Of a DNA stretch of 25,934 nt, positions 1 to 7,361 are shown in pieces. Origin of the DNA: a virus. Within the stretch, counting starts at the first letter, position 1, and each line of letters starts with the position of its first letter. A model generated the notes under the pieces. That model was not told the origin of the DNA. It ran no database searches and saw only the letters and a list, made by a program, of their open reading frames with translations. The DNA is taken from the IMG/VR virus record IMGVR_UViG_3300028025_000353, positions 1 to 25,934 of that record. One strand, 5' to 3'. A program made the translations under genes and the position numbers.

Positions 1-23
1 GTATAATCACGTTTCATAGATTA

Positions 24-52
24 AGTATAACAAAGTTTGTAGGTTATTGCAA
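24..52 (-). promoter_or_regulatory. Candidate sigma70-type promoter at left edge
   Basis: On the - strand a TTGCAA box (47-52) and a TATACT box (24-29) are separated by 17 bases, 4/6 and 5/6 matches to consensus, just after the stop of the 163-aa gene. It would drive a gene lying mostly outside the window. An ATG at 15-17 (-) sits almost at the predicted transcription start, so it may not be the true start codon. Confidence 0.3.
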
Positions 53-56
53 CCGT

Positions 57-548
57 TTATTTGTCCGTACTAAATGGCCACGCATTACTAGGTTTTGGAC
101 GAGGCTTCAATTTAACGTTTTCTTCAATAACTTCGCCTGAGATTTCGTCACAGAGGCTAACTTGATATGGTCCATAGATATGGATAGCAGTATCTTCCTC
201 GCACCAATCATGTTCACCATCGAATAACCATCCGGCTCCGCCTTCGTAGTAGAGTTCTTTGATTTCTTGTTGTTCCATTTCGTTGATATCATCACTGAAT
301 TCCCATTCAATGCTGGTGCTATCATCTAACTCACATCCCCATCCACAATCTGCTCGAGCATAAGCAACATCGTCACCTTCCCAAGGAAGATTACAATCTA
401 AGTCCTCTTCAATGAACCCTTGTCCCCAACGATACGTTTCGTCTAGATTAAACCAGCTAATGCTGCCGTCTGGGTTACTACGATACATTTCTACATGGTA
501 GACAATGCTTTTCTTTTCAAGTGGTTTAATAAGGTATACTTTACTCAT
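57..548 (-). CDS. Acidic conserved hypothetical protein, paralogue of its upstream neighbour
   Basis: This 163-aa protein of unknown function is about 23% Asp/Glu. Its C-terminal half aligns with the next gene upstream (545-1054): the DWCEEDTAIHIYGPYQV stretch here corresponds to DWYLEDTEVYVWGPLEV there, so the two are tandem paralogues. The start is fixed by an ATGA overlap with the upstream stop, implying translational coupling. It is the last gene of the operon that begins with the sliding clamp and includes the TGT-like enzyme. There is no signal peptide or membrane segment. Several Cys residues (CGWGC near the middle) are not arranged as an obvious zinc site. The low pI would suit a DNA mimic or a partner of a basic protein, but that is only inference. 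Confidence 0.75.
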   Translation of the reverse strand: MSKVYLIKPLEKKSIVYHVEMYRSNPDGSISWFNLDETYRWGQGFIEEDLDCNLPWEGDDVAYARADCGWGCELDDSTSIEWEFSDDINEMEQQEIKELYYEGGAGWLFDGEHDWCEEDTAIHIYGPYQVSLCDEISGEVIEENVKLKPRPKPSNAWPFSTDK

Positions 549-1054
549 TCTTCACCTTCTTCATCGTTAAAAACAATCATTTTACCATCTTCGTTGGCAA
601 TAATAATACGAGTATTACCTTCCTCATCGGTAACTTCTAAAGGACCCCAAACATAAACTTCAGTATCTTCGAGATACCAATCGCCCTCGTCTTCGAGAGC
701 GTATGCACCGTTCTCGTTGATAAACTCTTCAAGTTCTGAAACTTCGTCTTCGTCTTCAATACCTTCTATTTCGATATCGCCCCAGCATCCGCCGTCAAAC
801 ATATCGATCATTTCAGAATTGATAATATTATTGGCTTCACAGGAGTACATGTCAATACTATCGCATTTTCCATCACCGCCGGGGACTTCTACAAATTCGA
901 ACTCTGGAAAGTTATCGTCTTCAGTTTCTACTCTAAAAGTACAGAAGCGATATCCGTCTGTTACTGTAATACGTCCTGTACCTTCGCGCTGAACATAGTG
1001 CTCATGTTGCTCGACAGATTTTTTATAATAGGTTTTAACAGTCCAGAATGCCAT
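545..1054 (-). CDS. Very acidic conserved hypothetical protein, tandem paralogue
   Basis: This 169-aa protein is roughly 28% Asp/Glu, with an especially dense run around residues 95-115 and an acidic tail (NDEEGEE). It shares with the downstream 163-aa protein a C-terminal motif of the form DWxxEDTxxxxxGPxxV and similar overall length, so the pair probably arose by duplication. A GTTAAGGAATAACC ribosome-binding region precedes ATG at 1054, three bases after the upstream stop. No catalytic motif, signal peptide or transmembrane helix is visible. The position behind a DNA-modifying-type enzyme and the strong negative charge make a DNA-mimic or anti-restriction role conceivable, but nothing in the sequence proves it. 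Confidence 0.75.
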   Translation of the reverse strand: MAFWTVKTYYKKSVEQHEHYVQREGTGRITVTDGYRFCTFRVETEDDNFPEFEFVEVPGGDGKCDSIDMYSCEANNIINSEMIDMFDGGCWGDIEIEGIEDEDEVSELEEFINENGAYALEDEGDWYLEDTEVYVWGPLEVTDEEGNTRIIIANEDGKMIVFNDEEGEE

Positions 1055-1056
1055 GG

Positions 1057-1317
1057 TTATTCCTTAACTTTCTTTGTACGTTTAGATTTAGTGCTTGTTG
1101 CAGGAAGTACACTTTCTGCTTTTAAGATTGCCTCTCTTACATCGCGTAGCAATGCATCATCATCCCATTCTAAAGTAGTCTTACCATCTGGGTGTGTAGT
1201 AACAGTTAAGTGACTGCCTTTAACAACTTTGGTCTCTGGTAAGATTATTTTAGCACTGCCAATAGTACCGGGCATATCGAGTACAATGCTATCTGATTTC
1301 TTTTTACGTGTTGCCAT
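1057..1317 (-). CDS. Small hypothetical protein with basic ends
   Basis: This is an 86-aa protein that I do not recognise. It has a Lys/Arg-rich N-terminus (MATRKKK), a central probable beta-rich part (residues about 10-50), one predicted amphipathic helix (ALLRDVREAILKAES) and a Lys-rich tail (KSKRTKKVKE). The start is supported by AGGAG six bases upstream of ATG, within the TAGGAGAATAATATG junction following the TGT-like gene. The charge pattern suggests nucleic-acid contact or binding to the very acidic proteins encoded just downstream; this is inference only. Confidence 0.7.
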   Translation of the reverse strand: MATRKKKSDSIVLDMPGTIGSAKIILPETKVVKGSHLTVTTHPDGKTTLEWDDDALLRDVREAILKAESVLPATSTKSKRTKKVKE

Positions 1318-1318
1318 A

Positions 1319-2869
1319 TTATTCTCCTAGTCCTTCCTCAAGAGCTCTTAGTTCGTCGTCATCTGGATTTTCTAGATCGACTTCATCTGAACTTGTTACT
1401 TCTTCAAAAGAGAACAAGTTTCTAAATTCATTCTGCTTTGGTCCGCCTTGTAAGCGAGCACCTTCTAAACTACGCAAGAAAGGACCTGCTTGATCAATCA
1501 TAGCAAATGCTTCTGCTTTGTCTTTGGTATTAAACAGGTCTTCAATGAAACTGTTAAAGTATAGGATGTTACGGGGAACCCAATCACTGTATTCATCGCT
1601 CATATCCTGCGCTTTAACTTTCTTCCAATGTTTCCAAGTTAACTTAGATTTAGTTTTAGCAATCTCAATGTCCATCAACTGTTGAGCACGTTGTACAGCA
1701 ACAATATGGCAGTAAACATTATGACCCATCATTAGAGCATAGGCAAAGCTATCCCACGAAGTCTTACCTTCCTTGCCGATCTTGTTTAACATGCCCGGAG
1801 CATAGTGACAGATATCTGCAAGTGTTAGTCTGCGGCCGATTTCGCTCTCGAAGGGAAACGGAATGTCTGATCCTGCAAGTGCTTTGTTATCTGGTGCCTT
1901 GTCCATAATAACACTCCACCTTTTGGGAGTGTGGACTGCGTTGGTGTAGACAAGTCCGTGCGCTGTTGCGATGAACGGGCTGGCGCAGTCAAAAGAGATG
2001 GTAAGTTCTTCATTGATATGTTTCCTGATTTGTCGTTGAATTAATGTTAGATAGCATGACCAATCTAATTGTGCTGTACCCAAGAAGTGGATCCAGTTTT
2101 TGCCTGTTAGCAACCCATCTTCTCTCAGCGTCATCATACGCTTAAGAGTAATATCCATTTTACACATGTTAGCGCCACCGAAGGCCCAACCTTCTGCTTC
2201 GCGACCGGCATACTTACCCTTAGGGTCGCTGAATTCTTTTACACCGTCGTACCATTGTTCTGCGGTATCCCAATCACTACCTTGTAAAACATTTAACCAT
2301 TTAGTCTGACCTAAACGATTCATTAGGAAGTAATCATTGTTATAGCGTGTCTTTTCTAGACAGTCTTCAAATGTTTTCAATCCTGTTTTAGGACTGTGAA
2401 TATGATCACAGGCCCATGTCGGAACGTCAAGCATCATTGACCAGTCAGCAGTTACTTCCAACCACTCTAGAATCTTTTGACGAGTCTTAGTAGCTTCTTT
2501 ACCTTCGAAGTCTAACCAATCAAACTTAAGAACACCCTTACCGATCTGGTATCCACCTGAGTCACCTAAGATCATTGTCTGGCCGCGATCTCGTTGTTGG
2601 ATCATAGATTCTTGTGTAAGACTCTTTTGTAGATCTAACTGTGCGTGACCTGCAGAATACAATCCATACTTGTAGGTAAAATAACCTTCTTCTGGATTAA
2701 GAAAGTTCATACCTTCAATACCGCGATCAAATCCTTTAGGAATACGCTCATCTGGAATAAACTTTTCTAATCGTTGTTTAGCAACATAGGTGCTGTAGAA
2801 AGAGCTAATAGCTGGCAAGTAGACAGCATAGTCTTTCTGTAATGGGGTTAGGTTAACTGGTGGATTCAT
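1319..2869 (-). CDS. TGT-superfamily base-exchange enzyme, DpdA-like (7-deazaguanine insertion)
   Basis: This 516-aa protein has the signature layout of tRNA-guanine transglycosylases. It shows GDSGGYQ at 102-108, with Asp103 matching the general-base Asp of the family's DSGG[FY]Q motif. GWAFGGA at 227-233 is a substrate-pocket-like glycine motif, HFLGT at 261-265 matches the usual [LM]GVGTP region, and ISFDCASP at 291-298 has Asp294 in the nucleophile position. The helix MGHNVYCHIVAVQR (381-394) matches the family's zinc-His helix, but a full CxCxxC set is not apparent. In phages, distant TGTs of this kind (DpdA) are known to insert 7-deazaguanines into DNA rather than tRNA. A C-terminal extension contains EFRNLFSFE (481-489), nearly identical to the DNA polymerase C-terminus. 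It overlaps its upstream neighbour by ATGA, in the clamp operon. No preQ0-synthesis gene is in the window. DNA as substrate is inferred. Confidence 0.75.
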   Translation of the reverse strand: MNPPVNLTPLQKDYAVYLPAISSFYSTYVAKQRLEKFIPDERIPKGFDRGIEGMNFLNPEEGYFTYKYGLYSAGHAQLDLQKSLTQESMIQQRDRGQTMILGDSGGYQIGKGVLKFDWLDFEGKEATKTRQKILEWLEVTADWSMMLDVPTWACDHIHSPKTGLKTFEDCLEKTRYNNDYFLMNRLGQTKWLNVLQGSDWDTAEQWYDGVKEFSDPKGKYAGREAEGWAFGGANMCKMDITLKRMMTLREDGLLTGKNWIHFLGTAQLDWSCYLTLIQRQIRKHINEELTISFDCASPFIATAHGLVYTNAVHTPKRWSVIMDKAPDNKALAGSDIPFPFESEIGRRLTLADICHYAPGMLNKIGKEGKTSWDSFAYALMMGHNVYCHIVAVQRAQQLMDIEIAKTKSKLTWKHWKKVKAQDMSDEYSDWVPRNILYFNSFIEDLFNTKDKAEAFAMIDQAGPFLRSLEGARLQGGPKQNEFRNLFSFEEVTSSDEVDLENPDDDELRALEEGLGE

Positions 2870-3249
2870 TGTTCTTCGCTTAATATTGATGTTATTTTTA
2901 ATTGCTCTTCTGCTTCTTTTAATGCCTGTTTTGCACGATTAACATTTTGTTTGGCAATTTTCATTGCAGGGTGATCACTTGGTAAAGATAACATTACTTC
3001 TTCCTCTACCATTTTTCTTTTAGCCCAATCTAATAAACGAATTGCATCGTCGTCTAATTGTATAGTAGCATACGAACTTTGTAAAGTTATCCAATTATTA
3101 CCATCCCATACTTCTACATTTTGGTTAGAAGTATTGAATCGCATATTACCAATGCCTTGGGCACCGCTATAGTTGTTGACATAATTACTGCCAGGGCTTC
3201 CGCCCGTGACAGTAATATATCTACCACCCTGCATTATACCTTTGATCAT
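2866..3249 (-). CDS. Small phage protein with fibre-like N-terminus and helical C-terminus
   Basis: This 127-aa protein has two parts. Residues 1-60 are Gly/Asn/Ser-rich, with a motif NMRFNTSNQNVEVWDGNNWI typical of short beta repeats in phage structural or fibre proteins. Residues 65-127 are predicted helical or coiled coil and Lys/Glu-rich. I recall similar small proteins in aquatic T4-like phages, but know no assigned function. It is translationally coupled on both sides (ATGA overlap with the clamp gene upstream and with the TGT-like gene downstream), so it is made together with the sliding clamp. That context is odd for a virion component and leaves open a replication-linked role. Confidence 0.7.
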   Translation of the reverse strand: MIKGIMQGGRYITVTGGSPGSNYVNNYSGAQGIGNMRFNTSNQNVEVWDGNNWITLQSSYATIQLDDDAIRLLDWAKRKMVEEEVMLSLPSDHPAMKIAKQNVNRAKQALKEAEEQLKITSILSEEQ

Positions 3250-3980
3250 GTCTGTGCAGGAATAATGTACTTGTATGTAGCAATACCGCTGTCTAATGTA
3301 ATTTGTAATGCGCCTTCATTAGACAGGCTCATTGTTGTATTATTAACATCAGCAATCTTTAAGATGCTCAATATCGGAGCAACGGGCCATGTCCATGCTT
3401 TGTTCAGTGTTCCAGTAACGCCTGTAGCAAAGATAAACTCACCACCATGTGAACTCATATCACCGAACGTAAACTTCAACTTGTCGCCATCTGTTTTAGC
3501 AAGGAAAGTTGCGTGTTCGCTGTTAGCAGCCGCTTGGAAACTAAAACGCTGTACACTACTTTGTGTAGGGTTAACTTCAACATCCCACTTGACACCACGG
3601 AACTTAGTTGTCTTAAGTTTCTCGTTGATAATTTCAGTGTTCATAAAACGGTAATCGTTTTTAAAGTCGCCTGCTTTGTTTTCAAAGTGCAAACCAATTG
3701 GAGTAGTTTCGCCGTTTCTGTCAGCAGTCATCAATTCGATCTTTGCATCCTCTTTGTATTCTGGACACTCGAGATTATACTTCAATTTGTTTAGTTGAGG
3801 CATACCAAATACACCAATCATCTCTGGTTGTGGATTTGCTGTCTCGCCAAACATAACTACAGTTCTGTCGTCTGCCATAGAGTCAATTTTTGTAGTTTCT
3901 TCAGTTCCTGTAATCTTTACGATGTTTAGGAAGCCTAGGTTGTGAGTATGACTCACGATGTCTTGTAGAATGTCTTTCAT
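3246..3980 (-). CDS. 45: DNA polymerase sliding clamp (T4 gp45-like)
   Basis: This 244-aa protein is identified as the gp45/PCNA-type clamp by its length (T4 gp45 is 228 aa), an all-beta composition with alternating hydrophobic strands, and a C-terminus (MSLSNEGALQITL then SGIATYKYIIPAQT) resembling the last strands and tail of PCNA-fold clamps. Its position next to the polymerase gene agrees. The ring would tether gp43 and, in T4-like phages, also activates late transcription. The start ATG at 3980 has AAAGGA eight bases upstream and is served by a promoter in the 55-bp gap behind the polymerase stop. It heads an operon with the TGT-like enzyme. Sequence divergence from T4 is large, so the call rests on fold-like pattern plus context. 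Confidence 0.75.
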   Translation of the reverse strand: MKDILQDIVSHTHNLGFLNIVKITGTEETTKIDSMADDRTVVMFGETANPQPEMIGVFGMPQLNKLKYNLECPEYKEDAKIELMTADRNGETTPIGLHFENKAGDFKNDYRFMNTEIINEKLKTTKFRGVKWDVEVNPTQSSVQRFSFQAAANSEHATFLAKTDGDKLKFTFGDMSSHGGEFIFATGVTGTLNKAWTWPVAPILSILKIADVNNTTMSLSNEGALQITLDSGIATYKYIIPAQT

Positions 3981-3998
3981 ATTAAAGTCCTTTGTATT

Positions 3999-4027
3999 AG
4001 TTTATTTAGATTTAGGGGAAAAGTCAA
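3999..4027 (-). promoter_or_regulatory. Sigma70-type promoter for the clamp operon
   Basis: On the - strand TTGACT (4022-4027) and TAAACT (3999-4004) are spaced by 17 bases, 5/6 and 4/6 matches to consensus. The -35 box begins eight bases after the polymerase stop codon. The predicted start leaves a short leader with AAAGGA ahead of the gp45 ATG. Confidence 0.55.
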
Positions 4028-4035
4028 GAAATATT

Positions 4036-6708
4036 TTAGTCAAAGCTGAATAATTTGCCAAACGTATTGTCTTGTGTTGTAGATTCTAGATCCCATTCCA
4101 GAACCCCAATGAGGTTATCAAGTTTGTTATTGATAATAGTTGTTTCCATTTCACTGTGATCGAATGGCAGATCTTGGAACCATTTAGGCAAGCGTAGTTC
4201 ATCAACTGGATAAGCTACGCTGGTAAAGCCTAGTGGATTGTCTTTGAGTTTACAAACAATAACTTTCATACCGTCAACAATCTGTTGGCTGTATTTGTCA
4301 CCGTTCATACGGCGTAGAGTGTTCCAGTTAATACTAGCACGAACGTGTCCGGGCATATTAGCTCTGCCCTTCTTTTCTTCCTGTGCCTGGTAGTCTGTAA
4401 TGTTATTAGCACGTTTTGGACTACCTTTCTCCCAACCAGGTCGGGCTTTGAATTCTGTACGGAACTCACTGATACGGTCTAGGATGTCCTTTTCTTCTGC
4501 ACCATTAAGTACATCAGTTAGAATTTCTTCTAAGAACTTCTGCATAAATTCAGGAGTATCGCTGCGCTTCAAATCCAATCCCATGGCCTTGATCTTGCCC
4601 GGCTTGCCGTTAACGTCTTGTCTCTTACCATCTTTATCGTAATACAATACAGCATAACGTTTCTTAGTAATGAACAGGCCTTTAACAGCAACAATCTCAC
4701 GACCACCTTTGATGACTTCGCCACGACTCTTAGGGCAGTGGAAAGCATCTAACATAAAGTCTGGAAATGTTGCGTTTACGTTTTCGGCAATCTGATCATA
4801 CAGCTGAATAACAACATCTCTATCCCAAGGAATAAGTTTCTTCTGGATATCGACTTTTAATGTGTTGTAAGCTGAAAAATAACAAGAGTCTGTGTCACCG
4901 TAGATAATAGCTTTACCGACGTGGTCTACTTCCCCAGTGATCATTTCATTGACCTTGCCTGCCATATGCTTGGCAATCTGCCGACCTACTAAAGTAGTAC
5001 TCTGACCGATACGCTTATCAAAAAAGCGACAACCGGCGTTAAGAATGGCACCATACAAACTGTTAAGGTTAATCTTTTTAACGAGCTGTCGCTTATCCCA
5101 ATATTCTTCTTCAATCTTATTTCCGGCATCAATAGCCGCCTTTAATTTCTTCTGCATGTCCTTACGTTCAGCATACCAACGTTTCAACAAGCCGGGGATA
5201 ATACCTTCATTCTCGTAGGTAAAGATTGTACCGTTAGCACTGAGCATCCAAGGTTGGTTGCTTTCAAAGATAAGTCTGTAAACTTCTGCGGCACTGAGAA
5301 CATCATTCTCACCATTCTCCCAGTCAACAGTGATTTCAAATGCACGATCTTGTCGCATAACTGCATCATACTCAAGACTGCCAAACACACCTTCCCATGC
5401 AGCCGCAAAGGACTTCTTGTGTACCAGCATCTGTTCTTGAATAAACTGATCAGTTCTATCCTGACGCAACTGGCCAACAATAGTTTCTGGACCCATGTTT
5501 AATGCACGAATCGCTGACGGATACAGTGAGTTAATATCGATTGAACCAATCCAGTCGTGAAGTCCTTTTTTAGGATATGCTACATAAGCACCTGCGGCCT
5601 GGTTATTAGCATCTTCATCTCTAGTAGGACGACTGGGAACAATCAGTCCACGATGGTGAGCTTCGTTTACAATAGCTTGTTCTGTAACAGCTACCGCACC
5701 CATTGTTGTTTGTAGCAATACAGTACATTCGTGTGCTAGTGTATTAGCAAGGTCTAAGAATTTTAATTTCTTATCAAGTTTATCCAACAATGCACAGTCT
5801 TGTCTGTTGTATTCGATAAACTTTTTAAAATCGTTGTTGTATAGTTGATCAAGTGTGCCTTCGTAGACAGTCTTTGATTCACCTATCTCCATTTCTCCAA
5901 TGGCATCCAACCTGTAGCTGTGACGTTCTTCATAGGTATATTTGCGGTACAACTCGAGACTGTCCAGATGAACACGACCAACCAAATCATAAGTAATAGC
6001 CGTTTTTCCATATTTTTCGTACTCCCGCTTCTTAGGCATTTGATCCCATAGACATAACCTACGAGTATCTTCTTTGCTCAATGCTTTAACAATTCTATTT
6101 ACCGTGTAGGGCATATCAAAGCCTTCACTGTTCCAACCACTCAATACGTCTGCATCTTCAATTAGTTGTAAGAACATTTCTAACATCTCTGCTTCAGTTT
6201 CAAACAAGTGCGTGTTAGGAAAGTCTTTAACTTGTTCTTCTGCTTGCGCCATTGTAAGAGTCTTTGGCGGAACTGCTAGACATACAAGTGTATCTAACCA
6301 CTGTAGGTGAACGGCGATAGCAGTAATTGGCATGAACGCATCATCCGGTGATGCGTAGCCACGTTCTGGATCGAAGTCCACCTCAATATCCCAAAATGCT
6401 ACGTTTAGCTTTGGGGCATCCTTGCCTAGATAGTTTTCTTCTAGGTTACGGAATATAGGGTTAATGTCGCTTTCATAAAGATTATGTCCACTGTGGATTT
6501 TCTTTTCCTTCATGAACTCTTTATAGCTTTTGGATGTTACCTTGCTTAGGTTATCTCCATAGATTGATTTGTACTTACCCCGTTGGTCGGGGTAGTAAAA
6601 AACATATTTTGCTGGGTATTCTTGATAGATCCTGCCTTTTTTAGGATCTCGTTCGACAACGTAGATGATGTCTTTATCGCGATTCCAGATCGCGTCTACA
6701 TAACTCAT
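4036..6708 (-). CDS. 43: Family B DNA polymerase with 3'-5' exonuclease (T4 gp43-like)
   Basis: This 890-aa replicative polymerase is close in length to T4 gp43 (898 aa). The exonuclease motifs are intact: Exo I FWDIEVD (DIE at 107-109), Exo II NSEGFD (193-198) and Exo III YNRQD (300-304). The polymerase motifs are also intact: DINSLYPS (391-398, motif A), KINLNSLYG (545-553, motif B) and YGDTDS (603-608, motif C with both metal Asp). The protein ends in TFGKLFSFD, positioned like the clamp-binding C-terminal peptide of T4 gp43. It is a single intact frame with no intein or split. It has its own leader with two hairpins and TAGGAG five bases ahead of ATG. Neighbours are a DsbA-like gene upstream and the clamp downstream. 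Neither gp62 nor regA is seen nearby. Confidence 0.97.
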   Translation of the reverse strand: MSYVDAIWNRDKDIIYVVERDPKKGRIYQEYPAKYVFYYPDQRGKYKSIYGDNLSKVTSKSYKEFMKEKKIHSGHNLYESDINPIFRNLEENYLGKDAPKLNVAFWDIEVDFDPERGYASPDDAFMPITAIAVHLQWLDTLVCLAVPPKTLTMAQAEEQVKDFPNTHLFETEAEMLEMFLQLIEDADVLSGWNSEGFDMPYTVNRIVKALSKEDTRRLCLWDQMPKKREYEKYGKTAITYDLVGRVHLDSLELYRKYTYEERHSYRLDAIGEMEIGESKTVYEGTLDQLYNNDFKKFIEYNRQDCALLDKLDKKLKFLDLANTLAHECTVLLQTTMGAVAVTEQAIVNEAHHRGLIVPSRPTRDEDANNQAAGAYVAYPKKGLHDWIGSIDINSLYPSAIRALNMGPETIVGQLRQDRTDQFIQEQMLVHKKSFAAAWEGVFGSLEYDAVMRQDRAFEITVDWENGENDVLSAAEVYRLIFESNQPWMLSANGTIFTYENEGIIPGLLKRWYAERKDMQKKLKAAIDAGNKIEEEYWDKRQLVKKINLNSLYGAILNAGCRFFDKRIGQSTTLVGRQIAKHMAGKVNEMITGEVDHVGKAIIYGDTDSCYFSAYNTLKVDIQKKLIPWDRDVVIQLYDQIAENVNATFPDFMLDAFHCPKSRGEVIKGGREIVAVKGLFITKKRYAVLYYDKDGKRQDVNGKPGKIKAMGLDLKRSDTPEFMQKFLEEILTDVLNGAEEKDILDRISEFRTEFKARPGWEKGSPKRANNITDYQAQEEKKGRANMPGHVRASINWNTLRRMNGDKYSQQIVDGMKVIVCKLKDNPLGFTSVAYPVDELRLPKWFQDLPFDHSEMETTIINNKLDNLIGVLEWDLESTTQDNTFGKLFSFD

Positions 6709-6717
6709 ATTTTTCTC

Positions 6718-6737
6718 CTACCGCTTATGGCCGGCAA
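6718..6737 (-). promoter_or_regulatory. Proximal leader hairpin of gene 43 (candidate gp43 translational operator)
   Basis: In the mRNA, UUGCCG and CGGUAG (6 bp including two G-U pairs) enclose the 8-nt loop GCCAUAAG. The 3' arm overlaps the Shine-Dalgarno TAGGAG, so a protein bound here would block initiation at the ATG at 6708. T4 gp43 represses its own translation by binding a hairpin with an 8-nt loop at the same place, so position and loop size match that precedent; the loop sequence differs. Confidence 0.65.
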
Positions 6738-6746
6738 CCTTCTCTG

Positions 6747-6766
6747 TGATCACTTATGGCTGATCA
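6747..6766 (-). promoter_or_regulatory. Distal leader hairpin of gene 43 with identical loop
   Basis: TGATCA and TGATCA (a perfect 6-bp stem) enclose exactly the same 8-nt loop, GCCAUAAG, as the proximal hairpin nine bases downstream. The stems are unrelated in sequence (TGATCA versus TTGCCG/CGGTAG) while the loops are identical. That indicates selection on loop sequence and on pairing, as expected for a repeated protein-binding site. Confidence 0.6.
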
Positions 6767-6774
6767 AACCTTTC

Positions 6775-6804
6775 TTTATATTAATTAATTATCATTCTAA
6801 TCAA
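6775..6804 (-). promoter_or_regulatory. Candidate promoter for gene 43
   Basis: On the - strand TTGATT (6799-6804), an 18-base spacer and TATAAA (6775-6780) lie at the end of the upstream membrane-protein gene. The predicted start would fall just before the distal hairpin, so the transcript would contain both leader hairpins. The match is moderate (4/6 and 5/6). Confidence 0.4.
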
Positions 6805-7071
6805 CCCGATAGTATCTATCGTGGTGAGAAGTATGTAATTAGCCAGCATACCAAAGGAACGCCGACTATAAGCACACCAAGCGTATATAGCACAACCTGC
6901 AATCCAAATGGGGTATAGAACCAATAGAGGTGGTGTTGGAACGGTGACTGCCATAGTGATAGAACAGCCAATGCTAATAGCCCAAGCAACGACCTCAAGA
7001 CAAAAACGAGTTCTATGACTTTGGTAGTCTTCTCGGATCCAACCGAATATCCCATATAGTATGTCGTTCAT
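6781..7071 (-). CDS. Small phage membrane protein
   Basis: This 96-aa protein has an amphipathic start (MNDILYGIFGWIREDYQSH), a long hydrophobic segment with a proline-rich turn (about 25-55, VPTPPLLVLYPIW), a second segment continuing to about residue 66 (AGCAIYAWCAY) and a weaker third hydrophobic stretch at 74-95. Two or three membrane passes are likely. I recall similar short membrane proteins in other T4-like aquatic phages, but no function is known to me. The start codon overlaps the stop of the DsbA-like gene (TAATG), so the two are coupled. It lies in the early-promoter operon ahead of DNA polymerase. Confidence 0.7.
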   Translation of the reverse strand: MNDILYGIFGWIREDYQSHRTRFCLEVVAWAISIGCSITMAVTVPTPPLLVLYPIWIAGCAIYAWCAYSRRSFGMLANYILLTTIDTIGLIRMIIN

Positions 7072-7340
7072 TAATCTTCCTTGCGGAAGCTGTGACCACT
7101 GATGTCAACAATAGTTTCGAGGTCGTCGAACTCGCGGAATACTTGATCCCATGTATCTTTCTGTGCAATTTTAATTGCTTTTTTAATAACACTAGGCTTG
7201 ACTTCTAGTTCTTCTGCTACTGCTTTAATTGTTTCATTCAATCCTTCTGTGAGGTCTTGAATTTCTTGCATGACTGTCATGCCTTCTGCAACAATTTGTT
7301 TAATCTTTGCTTGTTCTGGTGCGCCAAATGCTTTACCCAT
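7071..7340 (-). CDS. dsbA: DsbA-like dsDNA-binding protein (T4 late-transcription accessory)
   Basis: This 89-aa helical, Lys/Glu-rich protein has the same length as T4 DsbA, a double-stranded DNA-binding protein that enhances late transcription. The central helix-turn-helix-like part (AEELEVKPSVIKKAIKIAQKD) resembles the KDELGVDGKMFNRLLALYHKD region of T4 DsbA in spacing and pattern, and an acidic segment (FREFDDLETIVD) follows in both. It is not the disulfide oxidoreductase of the same name: there is no CxxC. ATG at 7340 has AGGAG nine bases upstream, and a perfect consensus promoter lies directly in front. Assignment rests on remembered similarity and could be wrong; it could be another small DNA-binding regulator. 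Confidence 0.5.
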   Translation of the reverse strand: MGKAFGAPEQAKIKQIVAEGMTVMQEIQDLTEGLNETIKAVAEELEVKPSVIKKAIKIAQKDTWDQVFREFDDLETIVDISGHSFRKED

Positions 7341-7361
7341 GAGTATCTCCTGTTAGTCTTT

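Noticed and set aside
1-17. ATG at 15-17 on the - strand as a gene start at the window edge
   Set aside because: Only five codons are visible, no Shine-Dalgarno is present, and it falls at the predicted transcription start.
840-880. TTGACA with AATAAT at 17 bases on the - strand inside the 169-aa acidic gene
   Set aside because: The bases are fully explained by codons of a coding region, no gene start follows at a suitable distance, and the -10 is imperfect.
717-992. Serine-rich and other long open frames on the + strand (for example here and at 3121-3654, 17641-18087)
   Set aside because: They are antisense shadows of well-supported - strand genes, without ribosome sites or recognisable domains.
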